A stretch of DNA of 64,000 nt from NCBI GenBank assembly GCA_004193205.1, contig RZUM01000001.1, positions 186,001 to 250,000 on the forward strand, read 5' to 3'. The position numbers and the translations under genes were made by a program. This document shows positions 19,129 through 27,043 of this stretch, one piece after another (position 1 is the first letter of the stretch; the number at the start of each line of letters is the position of its first letter). The notes under the pieces were generated by a model. It saw only the letters and a program-made list of their open reading frames with translations. It did no database searches and was not told the DNA's origin. This DNA comes from Gordonia sediminis. GTDB lineage: Bacteria > Actinomycetota > Actinomycetes > Mycobacteriales > Mycobacteriaceae.

Positions 19129-19719
19129 ATGAGCCTGCGTCACGCCCTGCTCGCGATGTTGACGGCCGAGCCGATCACCGGATACGACGCCGCCAAGCGG
19201 TTCGAAGCCTCGGTCGGGCACGTCTGGCACGCGCCCGATTCGCAGATCTACCCGGAGCTACGCCGGATGGAGAAGGACGGACTGGTCGTCGGCGAGCAGG
19301 TCCGGTGGGGACCTCGGAGCACCAAGACGCAGTACTCGATCACCGACGAAGGGGTGGCCGCGCTTCGCGAATGGATGAACAGCTCGCTGGACTATCAGCC
19401 CGTCCGCGATCCGGTTCACATGCAGGCCGCGTACTACGAGTGGGCCGACCCCGACCGGGCCCGTGACCATCTCCGGCGACATATCGCGCACTATCGGGAG
19501 CAGGTCGACCGGTGGACGGCGATGCGTGAGTCGATCGTCGACGCGACGCATCCGAGCATCGCGAAACGCTTGGAGAAGTTCCCGGCCGAAGACCACGAGC
19601 GGATCATTGCCTACAAGGCCTTCGCGTACGAGGGACTCATCGACCGCGGGCTGTCCGAGATAGCCTGGGCGGAAAAGGGTTTGGACCTCATCGACAAGCT
19701 GTCCCCCGACGCCGGGTGA
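19129..19719 (+). CDS. PadR-family transcriptional regulator (VanR-like)
   Basis: The 196-residue protein has the PadR N-terminal winged helix (RHALLAMLTAEPITGYDAAKRFEA, then SQIYPELRRMEKDGLVVGE, in part) and the long C-terminal Vir-type helices, residues about 90-190, that form the dimer. PadR proteins usually repress aromatic-acid genes and are released by the substrate. Its divergence from vanA, with a dyad in the gap, supports a role like VanR of Corynebacterium glutamicum. The start at 19129 (MSLRHALL) is preferred over 19093 because the helix-turn-helix begins directly there. Confidence 0.87.
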   Translation: MSLRHALLAMLTAEPITGYDAAKRFEASVGHVWHAPDSQIYPELRRMEKDGLVVGEQVRWGPRSTKTQYSITDEGVAALREWMNSSLDYQPVRDPVHMQAAYYEWADPDRARDHLRRHIAHYREQVDRWTAMRESIVDATHPSIAKRLEKFPAEDHERIIAYKAFAYEGLIDRGLSEIAWAEKGLDLIDKLSPDAG

Positions 19720-19837
19720 GGGGCCACGACGCGGCACACGCGGCGCGGCATCGAGGCTTCGCACCGCTCTTGATTAAGAGTTTCTACATCAATACTTCGA
19801 TTTAATTAGCTTGTTCTGTACGTAATTCGTCGCCACG

Positions 19838-21067
19838 ATGGTGGCCATGACCAACCGCGATCGGCTCCTCGGGCTCTGTGTGGTCGCGATGTGGGGACTC
19901 AACTTCATCGCGATCCGACTCGGGCTCGACCATTTCCCACCGTTCTTCTTCGCCGCACTGCGGTTCGCGGTGATGGCGGTTCCGGTGGTGCTGTTCGTCC
20001 GGTTCCCGCAGGTGCAGATGCGTTGGTTTCTGCTCTACGCGGTCGGATTCGGCGTGGTCCAGTTCGCGTTCCTCTTCCTGGCCATGCACCTCGGCATGCC
20101 GACCGGTCTGGCATCGCTGGTGTTGCAATCCTCGGCGCCGTTCACCGTGCTCCTCGGTGTGCTGTTCCTCCGGGAACGGATGAGTCCGCTACAGGTGATC
20201 GGCATCGCCGCCGCGATCGCCGGCATGGTGATCATCGGCGTCGACCGCGCCCACAGCACCCTGGGACTCGGCGCCGTCGTCCCGATGATCCTGACCGTGC
20301 TCGGCGGCCTGAGCTGGGCGGTGGGCAACATCGGCTCGCGTCTCGCGGTGCAGAAAGGGCCCGCTCGCTCCGCTCCCGGCGCCCAGCAATCGGGGCCCGC
20401 TCGCTCCGCTCCCGGCGCCCGTCTCGACGATCCGCTGCGCATGACCCTCTGGATGTCGGTCGTGCCGCCGATCCCGATGTTCGCGATGAGTCTCGTCCTC
20501 GACGGCCCGACCGCGGGGATCGAATCGTTGACCACCCTGGGCTCGCGCAGCGGCGTCCTCGCACTCGTCGGCCTCGCCTACGTGGTCCTGCTCGGTACCA
20601 TCGCCGGCTCCGGTCTGTGGACGATGCTGATGTCGCGCTACGAGGCGAGCCGAGTCGCCCCGCTGTCGTTGCTGGTACCCGTCGTCGGGATCACCGCGGC
20701 ATGGCTGCTGCTCGGCGAAACACCCACCGCGGTGGAGGTCGGCGGCGCGGTGATCGTCATCGTCGGATGTGCCGTCGGTGTGCTGGCCGCACCGGTCAAT
20801 CGCCCACGGCTATCGGGAATCCGCTCAGCGGAACGCCTCGACGAGCGCCGCACTGATCCGATCCACCGCGGCGCGGGCGTCGGGGCTGATCAGGGTCATG
20901 TTCGCGAACCCGTGAATGAGGCTGCCGGCACGGTCGAGGATCACCGGCACGCCCGCCGCCTCCAGTCGGTCGGCGTAGGCGATGCCCTCGTCGCGCAGCG
21001 GGTCGAACCCGGCGACGATCACATAGGCCGGCGCGAGGCCGGTGAGGTCCTCGGCCAGCAGCGGTGA
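19838..21067 (+). CDS. EamA-family (DMT) transporter with an abnormal C-terminal extension
   Basis: The first 320 or so residues are a normal drug/metabolite transporter with ten helices in two EamA repeats (GLNFIAIRLGL at the start, TPTAVEVGGAVIVIVGCAVGVLAA at the end). Such carriers export amino acids or metabolites, but the substrate is unknown. Two oddities are visible. A loop near residue 175 contains a 12-residue tandem repeat starting GPARSAPGA. The frame also has no stop at the usual place near 20810 and runs about 80 residues further, antisense through the end of the convergent esterase. That tail is Arg/Glu/Asp-rich and looks non-native, so a stop codon was probably lost. Confidence 0.75.
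   Translation: MVAMTNRDRLLGLCVVAMWGLNFIAIRLGLDHFPPFFFAALRFAVMAVPVVLFVRFPQVQMRWFLLYAVGFGVVQFAFLFLAMHLGMPTGLASLVLQSSAPFTVLLGVLFLRERMSPLQVIGIAAAIAGMVIIGVDRAHSTLGLGAVVPMILTVLGGLSWAVGNIGSRLAVQKGPARSAPGAQQSGPARSAPGARLDDPLRMTLWMSVVPPIPMFAMSLVLDGPTAGIESLTTLGSRSGVLALVGLAYVVLLGTIAGSGLWTMLMSRYEASRVAPLSLLVPVVGITAAWLLLGETPTAVEVGGAVIVIVGCAVGVLAAPVNRPRLSGIRSAERLDERRTDPIHRGAGVGADQGHVREPVNEAAGTVEDHRHARRLQSVGVGDALVAQRVEPGDDHIGRREAGEVLGQQR
20357..20420 (+). repeat. Two identical 28-bp direct repeats inside the EamA gene
   Basis: The sequence GGGCCCGCTCGCTCCGCTCC (28 bp in full) occurs at 20357-20384 and again at 20393-20420, 36 bp apart start to start, so the reading frame is kept. It encodes GPARSAPGA twice in a cytoplasmic-type loop. 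The word looks like an inserted extragenic repeat rather than transporter sequence. Confidence 0.8.
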
Positions 21068-21883
21068 CGCCCGCGGGTCGGTGCGCTGCTCCACGTCGGG
21101 AACGTAGCGGTCGGTGAACCAGGTCATGTCGTCGTCGGTGAGGTAGAAGCCGGACGCGAACTCCCGACGTGAGGCACGGATCGTCGACAGATCGGTGGAC
21201 GGGTAGATGAGCATCTGCAGGCACGGCGTGACCTCCTCGCCCCGGACCTGCTGGGCGACCACCGCACTCAGATTGCCGCCGGCGCTGTCGCCGGCCACCG
21301 CGATGCGCCCGGTCTTCACACCCCATTTCGGCGCCATCGCGACGGCGAAGCGCCAGGCCGCCACGGCATCGTCGGCGGCCGCGGGGAACGGGTGCTCGGG
21401 CGCCAGTCGATAGTCGACCGACAGGATGTCGGCGCCCGACCGGAGCGCGAGACGTCGCACCAGGTTGTCGTGGGTGGCCCGGTCCCCTATGACCCAACCG
21501 CCACCGTGGAAGAACACGACGAGACCGGCCGATGCGACGTTGGCACGGTACCGCGTGGCCGGGATCGGCCCACCGAGGCCATCGATGACCAGGTCCTCCT
21601 CGACCGCCATCGGCGGCAGCTTCTCGGCCAATGTCGGCGCACCCTCCTGCAGATCCGCCCTGGCCCGGTCGACCGGTTTGCCCGTGAGCCGCAATGCGGG
21701 CACCTTGTCGGCGAGCCGGGCGGTCAACGCCACCTCCGGGGCGAGGCGGTCACCATCTGAGTTCACCGGGGGATGCCGCACCAGCGTGCGCAGGAAGGAC
21801 TGCGGGAGGTGCCCGAGGCCCTTCATCACCGCGTGCTGGATGCGGGCGGGGAACTTCAGCGTCGTCGCTGTGGCCTGGCTCAC
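20825..21883 (-). CDS. Alpha/beta hydrolase of the hormone-sensitive-lipase (HSL) family
   Basis: This 352-residue esterase has the HSL oxyanion motif HGGGW (VVFFHGGGWVIGD), the nucleophile elbow GDSAGG, an acid residue in the GFDPLRDEG segment and the catalytic histidine in LIHGFANM. It probably hydrolyses short- to medium-chain acyl esters. There is no signal peptide, so it acts in the cytoplasm or at the membrane face. Its 3' end is covered by the run-on reading frame of the EamA gene. The N-terminal 90 residues (KFPARIQHAVMKGLGHLP) form a cap region as seen in mycobacterial Lip proteins. Confidence 0.88.
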   Translation of the reverse strand: MSQATATTLKFPARIQHAVMKGLGHLPQSFLRTLVRHPPVNSDGDRLAPEVALTARLADKVPALRLTGKPVDRARADLQEGAPTLAEKLPPMAVEEDLVIDGLGGPIPATRYRANVASAGLVVFFHGGGWVIGDRATHDNLVRRLALRSGADILSVDYRLAPEHPFPAAADDAVAAWRFAVAMAPKWGVKTGRIAVAGDSAGGNLSAVVAQQVRGEEVTPCLQMLIYPSTDLSTIRASRREFASGFYLTDDDMTWFTDRYVPDVEQRTDPRASPLLAEDLTGLAPAYVIVAGFDPLRDEGIAYADRLEAAGVPVILDRAGSLIHGFANMTLISPDARAAVDRISAALVEAFR

Positions 21884-21947
21884 GGCCGCGAGCCTACCCG
21901 AAGCGGACCGTCGCGCTGCCGCAGACGGCTTGTGTCAGACTCTGTGC

Positions 21948-23207
21948 ATGTCCGACCGCGTGAGAACACCGATGCGCACGAAAGCCGCGCTGACGGCCGC
22001 CTCCGCGGCGCGTTGGGCATCACGTGCGACCGGCCGTGGCAAGGGGTCGATGATCGGCGGACTGATCGCCGCGAAGATCGACCCGGACATCATGAGCCGC
22101 CTCGCCGCCGGGAAACGTACCGCCGTGGTGACCGGGACCAACGGCAAATCCACGACGACGCGCATGACCGCCGCCGCCCTCACCGAACTCGGGGCGGTCG
22201 CGACGCAGGCCGACGGCGCCAACATGGATGCCGGCATCATCGCCACTCTCAGCATGGAGCGGTCGGCGCCGATCTGTGCGCTCGAGGTCGACGAACTGCA
22301 CGTCCCGCACGTCAGCGACGCCGTCGACCCCGAGGTGATCGTGCTGCTGAATCTGTCGCGGGATCAACTCGACCGCGTCGGGGAGATCAACATGATCGAA
22401 CGACGCCTCCGCGAGGGCATCGCGCGTCATCCGTCGGCGACGATCGTCGCGAACTGCGACGACGTGCTGGTCGCATCCGCGGCATTCGACGCGCCGAAGG
22501 TGATCTGGGTGGCCGCCGGCGGCGGCTGGGTCGGTGATTCGGTGAGCTGCCCGCGCACCGGGGAACCGATCATCCGGTCCGGTCAGGACTGGTCCTCCAG
22601 CGGTGACGAGACCTTCCGCCGCCCCACTCCGGACTGGTGGTTCGACGACGAGAACCTCCACGGTCCCGACGGATTCTGCGCGCCGATGACTCTCTCGGTA
22701 CCGGGCCGCGCCAACCGCGGGAACGCCGCTCAGGCCGTGGCCGCCGCCGTCGCGATGGGCGCCGATCCGGCCAAGGCGGTGGCCGCGGTGGGCACCGTCG
22801 GCGAGGTGGCCGGACGCTACGGCATCCACCAGGTGGGCAACCACTCGGTGCGCACCCTGCTGGCCAAGAATCCGGCCGGGTGGCAGGAGGCGCTGTCGAT
22901 GATCGACCAGGACGCCGACGGCCTGGTCATCGCGGTCAACGGGCAGGTCCCCGACGGTGAGGATCTGTCCTGGCTGTGGGATGTGCGGTTCGAGGCGTTC
23001 GAGACCATGCAGGTGGTCGCCGCGGGCGAGCGGGCCGCGGATCTGTCGGTGCGGCTGCTCTATGCCGGCGCCGAACACACCACCATCCCGGATCCGATGA
23101 AGGCGATCGGGTCGTGCCCGCCGGGACGAGTCGAGGTGCTCGCCAACTACACCGCGTTCCGCGACCTCGGGATCGCGCTGGAGCGGGCCGAGCAGGCGCG
23201 GCGATGA
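21948..23207 (+). CDS. murT: Lipid II isoglutaminyl synthase, MurT subunit
   Basis: MurT and GatD together amidate the alpha-carboxyl of D-glutamate in lipid II, using glutamine and ATP. This Mur-ligase-like subunit of about 419 residues has the ATP-binding loop VVTGTNGKSTTTRM, the DELHVPHV segment and a C-terminal DUF1727-type domain. In firmicute MurT a four-cysteine zinc ribbon interrupts the central domain; here only two of those cysteines appear in that region (SCPRTGEP and GFCAPM), so the zinc site is probably absent. A longer frame from 21426 is not supported. The stop overlaps the gatD start (ATGA). Confidence 0.93.
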   Translation: MSDRVRTPMRTKAALTAASAARWASRATGRGKGSMIGGLIAAKIDPDIMSRLAAGKRTAVVTGTNGKSTTTRMTAAALTELGAVATQADGANMDAGIIATLSMERSAPICALEVDELHVPHVSDAVDPEVIVLLNLSRDQLDRVGEINMIERRLREGIARHPSATIVANCDDVLVASAAFDAPKVIWVAAGGGWVGDSVSCPRTGEPIIRSGQDWSSSGDETFRRPTPDWWFDDENLHGPDGFCAPMTLSVPGRANRGNAAQAVAAAVAMGADPAKAVAAVGTVGEVAGRYGIHQVGNHSVRTLLAKNPAGWQEALSMIDQDADGLVIAVNGQVPDGEDLSWLWDVRFEAFETMQVVAAGERAADLSVRLLYAGAEHTTIPDPMKAIGSCPPGRVEVLANYTAFRDLGIALERAEQARR

Positions 23208-23926
23208 GCGAGTCCACCCTGCGGATCGGGTTGGTGCTGCCCGACGTGATGGGCACCTACGGCGACGGCGGCAACGCCCTGATCCTGCGGCAACGGGCCC
23301 GCATGCGGGGCATCGACGCCGAGATCATGCAGATCACCCTCGACGACGAGGTGCCTGATTCCCTCGACGTCTACACACTCGGCGGCGCCGAGGATTACGC
23401 GCAGCGCCTGGCGACCCGTCATCTCACCCGCCATCCGGGCCTACAACGCGCCGCGGCGGCCGGCCGGCCGGTGTTGGCGATCTGCGCGGCGATCCAGGTC
23501 CTCGGACACTGGTACGAGACCTCGGCGGGTGAGCGAGTGGACGGGATCTCGCTGTTCGACCTGACCACTTCGCCGCAGGACAAACGCGCCATCGGAGAAC
23601 TGGTCACCGACCCGGTGCTACCCGGACTCACCCAGCCGCTGACCGGGTTCGAAAACCACCGCGGCGGAAGCACACTCGGCCCGGATGCGTCACCGCTGGG
23701 CCGCGTGCGTCACGGCGTCGGCAACGGTGTCGGCGACGGCACCGAGGGCGTCGTCGCGGGATCGGTCATCGGAACCTACATGCACGGACCGGCACTGGCC
23801 CGTAACCCGGAACTCGCCGACTACCTGCTCACCCGGGCGATGGGTACCGATTCGCTTGCCCCCCTGGACCTTCCGGAGGTCGACCGGCTGCGTAAGGAGC
23901 GGCTCGCCGCCGGACGTCGGGGTTGA
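23204..23926 (+). CDS. gatD: Lipid II isoglutaminyl synthase, glutamine amidotransferase subunit GatD
   Basis: GatD supplies ammonia from glutamine to MurT for amidation of lipid II. The 240-residue class I amidotransferase has the nucleophile C94 in LAICAAIQVLG and the partner histidine H194 in GTYMHGPAL, both at the expected places, and LPDVMGTYGDGGNALIL at the N-terminus. The ATGA overlap with murT implies translational coupling and equal dosage. It ends one base before a convergent small gene. The pair is usually essential for normal peptidoglycan in this order. Confidence 0.94.
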   Translation: MSESTLRIGLVLPDVMGTYGDGGNALILRQRARMRGIDAEIMQITLDDEVPDSLDVYTLGGAEDYAQRLATRHLTRHPGLQRAAAAGRPVLAICAAIQVLGHWYETSAGERVDGISLFDLTTSPQDKRAIGELVTDPVLPGLTQPLTGFENHRGGSTLGPDASPLGRVRHGVGNGVGDGTEGVVAGSVIGTYMHGPALARNPELADYLLTRAMGTDSLAPLDLPEVDRLRKERLAAGRRG

Positions 23927-24094
23927 TCATGCCCTGGTGAAGATCGCGGCGTGGAACCGGGGACACTTCTCCGGCCCGCAGATCGAGCACTCGGTGCCGG
24001 GCCCGGAATGCAGATGGGCGTCCCGACGATGGCCGCATCGGCACCGCCTCTCCGGCCCCTGACCGAGCCAGCGCACGAACACATTCAGATTCAT
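23927..24094 (-). CDS. 55-residue zinc-ribbon-like protein coupled to the uracil-DNA glycosylase gene
   Basis: The frame encodes CRCGH (residues 18-22), then CSIC (36-39) and C44, with several histidines between, a pattern expected of a very small zinc ribbon or treble-clef protein. Its ATG overlaps the stop of the uracil-DNA glycosylase gene as ATGA, strong evidence that it is translated. It ends one base beyond the convergent gatD stop. I recognise no named family; an accessory role for the glycosylase or a nucleic-acid-binding role is only suggested by the coupling. Confidence 0.65.
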   Translation of the reverse strand: MNLNVFVRWLGQGPERRCRCGHRRDAHLHSGPGTECSICGPEKCPRFHAAIFTRA

Positions 24095-24798
24095 CTCGCC
24101 AACCCCGCATTCTCGGCCGCAGCCGTCAGTACCTCGACAAGCATGTCCGGAGTGAGTCGACCGGTGAATGTATTGTGTTGGCTCACATGGTAACTAGCGA
24201 AGACGGTGAGTTCGCGGTGATCCCGGCGGATCACCGTTCGCGCGCCGTGGGCGAATTTCGGCCGTGGCCGTCCGACTTCCCAGCCCAAGTCGGCGAAGGC
24301 CCGCAACCCGGCCTGCCAGCCGAACGCACCGAGCACCACCACCGACCGCAGCGTGGGCATCAGCAACTCGAGTTCGGCGTCGAGCCACCGTGCGCAGCGG
24401 TCCCGCTCGGCGACGGTCGGCTTGTTCTGCGGCGGCGCGCAATGTACGGGCGCGGTCATCCGGACCCCGAACAGTTCGGTCCCGTCGTCGGCCGACACGA
24501 CGGTCGGCTGACTCGCCAGACCCGTGTCGTAAAGGGCACGGAACAGGACGTCACCGCTCTGATCCCCGGTGAACATGCGACCGGTGCGATTTCCACCATG
24601 GGCGGCGGGGGCCAGTCCCAGGATCACCACTCGCGCATCGTCGGGGCCGAACCCCGGCACCGGGCGTCCCCAGTAGGTCTGGTCGGCGAAGGCGGCGCGT
24701 TTCTCGTGAGCCACCTGCTCGCGCCACGCCACCAGTCGGGGGCACGCCCGACAGTCGACGAGGTCGGCGTCGAGAGCGGCGATGGTGCGGTAGGACAC
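24091..24798 (-). CDS. Uracil-DNA glycosylase, family 5 (UdgB type)
   Basis: This enzyme removes uracil, and in this family often hypoxanthine, from DNA to start base-excision repair. Marks of the Fe-S UDG families are CRACPRL near the N-terminus, the active-site region ILGLAPAAHGGNRTGRMFTGDQSG (quoted in part), APVHCAPPQNKP and a late HVSQHNTFTGRL. Four cysteines (the CxxC pair, CAPP and DRC) fit a [4Fe-4S] cluster. The Ala/His-rich AAHGGNR form points to family 5 rather than family 4. The start is uncertain: I chose GTG at 24798, and GTG at 24837 is possible. It lies downstream of a P-loop kinase gene. Confidence 0.82.
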   Translation of the reverse strand: MSYRTIAALDADLVDCRACPRLVAWREQVAHEKRAAFADQTYWGRPVPGFGPDDARVVILGLAPAAHGGNRTGRMFTGDQSGDVLFRALYDTGLASQPTVVSADDGTELFGVRMTAPVHCAPPQNKPTVAERDRCARWLDAELELLMPTLRSVVVLGAFGWQAGLRAFADLGWEVGRPRPKFAHGARTVIRRDHRELTVFASYHVSQHNTFTGRLTPDMLVEVLTAAAENAGLAR

Positions 24799-24827
24799 AC
24801 CCCACGGTAGCGCCGGGAATCGCTCGA

Positions 24828-25370
24828 TCAGTCCAACACGCGACACCGGTCGCGGGTGCGGTCGACGGCGAACCACCCGCGTTCGAATCGCTGCCACCGC
24901 TCGAGCATCGGGCGGGACTCCTCGCCATCGCGGGCAACCGACCGTTCGAGTCGTTCCGCGGCGGTTCCGCCATCGAGCCAGAGCGAATGGCTGAGCCGCG
25001 GCGCGATCCGCCGACGCGCCGACGACACGCCCTCGATGATCAGCAACGGTTCCCACCGCAGCCAGACCGGGCGGCCCGGCTCGGGCACACCGTCGCGCCA
25101 GACCATCGGGCGGTAGCGGTAGTCATGGCGTCGGATGAAGGCCTGCAGCACATCGGTTTCCATCTCCGGCCACCAGGCGACGGGGTTGTCCCAGGTGGCG
25201 AAGTGATCGGTGCGGATCAACTGCACGCCGATGCCCCGCTCCCGCAGTCGGTCCACCAGCGCATCGGCGACGGTGGACTTGCCGGCACCGGAAGGCCCGT
25301 CGATGGCGACGATGCCGGTGTCCATTTCTGCCGCGAGCTCGTCGAGTTCACAGCAGACGTCCCGCATCAT
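24828..25370 (-). CDS. Uridine-kinase-like P-loop NTPase
   Basis: The 180-residue protein has a Walker A motif GPSGAGKST at residues 25-33, a DHF segment after strand 2 like the substrate-binding part of nucleoside kinases, and IIEGVSS as the Walker-B-like strand followed by a lid rich in arginine. It resembles uridine kinase / phosphoribulokinase-type proteins, but the substrate is not certain. Its ATG overlaps the stop of the upstream hydrolase by one base (TGATG), so it is probably the last part of the recR-hydrolase transcript. The frame extends far upstream antisense-like and that part is not real. Confidence 0.8.
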   Translation of the reverse strand: MMRDVCCELDELAAEMDTGIVAIDGPSGAGKSTVADALVDRLRERGIGVQLIRTDHFATWDNPVAWWPEMETDVLQAFIRRHDYRYRPMVWRDGVPEPGRPVWLRWEPLLIIEGVSSARRRIAPRLSHSLWLDGGTAAERLERSVARDGEESRPMLERWQRFERGWFAVDRTRDRCRVLD

Positions 25371-27043
25371 CACAGCCTCCCGATCCCGGTACTCGGCGGT
25401 GTGGTCAGCGACGCGGTGATCGGGGGTTCCGGAACCGAGGTCACCGAGGTGGTCCCGGTGCGCAGGTATTCGACGATCGCCCGATCCAGCGGTGGATTCG
25501 ATCGACCCAGCTGTGCGTGGTCGCCGCCACCCACGGTGATCAGATGGCTGCCCATCAGCCGTTGCAGCGCAAACGCCTCCCGGTAAGGGGTTTGCGCGTC
25601 GTCTCGCGCCTGAATCTGTAACGGCTGCACGGCGAGATGGTTGTTGGTCACCGACACCGGCGTCGTCACGGCAGGTGCACCCACGCATGCCATGCCCGAC
25701 TCGTAGTACAGACCCGGTCCGTCGAAGACGTCGGCCACCACGGCGTTCATGTACACCGACGCCGGGATCTGCAGCGGCTGTGCGGGGGCCTGGTTCTCGT
25801 TGCACATGATCACCGATTGCAGGTCCTGCAGGCTCGTCAGGATCGCGACGACCTCCGGATCGGGTTCGGCCTTTGGTTGCGCGCGGCCGTTGATGCGCAT
25901 CGCCACAAACGGCCACTTGTTGCGGTCCGGGACGGCGATGCGCGTGATCACAAGCAACAACGAGTTCGCCTGCATGCCCGGAACGGTCAGGGTCGCGATC
26001 AGATTCTCAACTCTCGCACGGGCTTCGGCGGTGAGATTCACCCCGGCAAGATACTGCTGCGCCACCGTGCGCAGTCCGGGCGGGACATCGCCGACCTGCG
26101 CCGGTGGCGCCGCGAGTGACGGAGGCACGCCGGCCTCGGCGGCGATCTTGGCACTCCACTGGCGATACACCGCCAGCGGTGTGCGCCCGAGGTGATAGAT
26201 GTTGTCGTGCTTCGCGATCCACGCCATCATCTCGTACATCCGGCTCTTGAACGCGTGCGTCTGCGAGGCCGGCACACCGTTCCAGACCAGGGCCGGGTTG
26301 ACCCCCGAATCGAGCACCAGCCGGTCGGTGTGCTGCGGGAACAACGTGGCGTATGTCGACATCAGCAGCGTGCCATAGGAAATGCCGTACAGGCTCACCT
26401 TCGGTCCGCCGAGCAGTCGGCGCACGACCTCGATGTCGCGGGCGGTGTTCTCGGTGGTGATGGTGCGTAGGTAGGCGGGCGTCGACGCGGCACAGCGGCT
26501 GCGATGGAGCGCCCCGCCCGCGGTGAGGGCGGCCAGCTGCTGCGAGTCCGAGACCGGCGTGCACTTCAACGGCGTCGACGACAGCAATCCCCGCGGCTGC
26601 ACGCCCACCAGGTCCCACTCGTCGCGCATGTCATCCGGCACCGGGAGCCGCGAGAACATGCCGATGGCATCTGAACCGGGACCGCCCGGGTTGCCGATGA
26701 GCACGCCACGACGACGGGCCGGGTCGCGCGCGGGGAGCCGGCTGATCATGATGTCGATCGTCGGACCGTTCGGGTTCGCATGGTCGAGCGGTACCTGCAC
26801 CGTCGCACACCGCGCCTCTGCGGCGGTGTCGTGGATCGCGGGGCACGGGCCCCACCGCAGCTCCTGCGCGGGCGCAGCGGCGGCGGGCTGCTGGGCAGCG
26901 AGCAGCCCCACCACGAATGCGACTGCCATAACGATGACTGGCAGGCGGCGCCCTCGGTATTCGGGTCGGTCGCGACGTCCTTCGGTTCCTCCACGACGCA
27001 GATCTTCGTCGCGTCCCGGCGGGCGCTGAGCGGAGTCGATCAT
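25370..27043 (-). CDS. Secreted alpha/beta hydrolase with TAP-like C-terminal domain (copy 2)
   Basis: The mature enzyme has RGVLIGNPGGPG as oxyanion region, the nucleophile elbow YGISYGT, and a C-terminal domain with GGGDHAQLG carrying the likely histidine, as in tripeptidyl-aminopeptidase-like hydrolases. It is closely similar along its length to the next gene upstream, so the two are tandem duplicates. The ATG at 27043 overlaps the stop of copy 1 (ATGA). The first 36 or so residues are arginine-rich and are encoded by a fragment of recR read in another frame. The hydrophobic signal segment begins near residue 38, and an internal ATG at 26929 is an alternative start. The substrate is unknown. 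Confidence 0.85.
   Translation of the reverse strand: MIDSAQRPPGRDEDLRRGGTEGRRDRPEYRGRRLPVIVMAVAFVVGLLAAQQPAAAAPAQELRWGPCPAIHDTAAEARCATVQVPLDHANPNGPTIDIMISRLPARDPARRRGVLIGNPGGPGSDAIGMFSRLPVPDDMRDEWDLVGVQPRGLLSSTPLKCTPVSDSQQLAALTAGGALHRSRCAASTPAYLRTITTENTARDIEVVRRLLGGPKVSLYGISYGTLLMSTYATLFPQHTDRLVLDSGVNPALVWNGVPASQTHAFKSRMYEMMAWIAKHDNIYHLGRTPLAVYRQWSAKIAAEAGVPPSLAAPPAQVGDVPPGLRTVAQQYLAGVNLTAEARARVENLIATLTVPGMQANSLLLVITRIAVPDRNKWPFVAMRINGRAQPKAEPDPEVVAILTSLQDLQSVIMCNENQAPAQPLQIPASVYMNAVVADVFDGPGLYYESGMACVGAPAVTTPVSVTNNHLAVQPLQIQARDDAQTPYREAFALQRLMGSHLITVGGGDHAQLGRSNPPLDRAIVEYLRTGTTSVTSVPEPPITASLTTPPSTGIGRL
26949..27023 (-). pseudogene. recR remnant between the duplicated hydrolase genes
   Basis: Bases 26975-27023 match recR 29040-29088 over 49 positions with one difference. 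Bases 26949-26977 match recR 28852-28880 with three differences. Joined, they read as RecR residues about 76-90 directly followed by about 143-153, an internal loss of 159 bp (53 codons). The order recR, hydrolase 1, recR remnant, hydrolase 2 shows that a recR-hydrolase unit was duplicated in tandem and the second recR decayed. Confidence 0.85.

Noticed and set aside
21426-21947. A longer MurT protein
   Set aside because: The extra 174 residues are antisense to the esterase gene, and the MurT N-terminus is normal from 21948.
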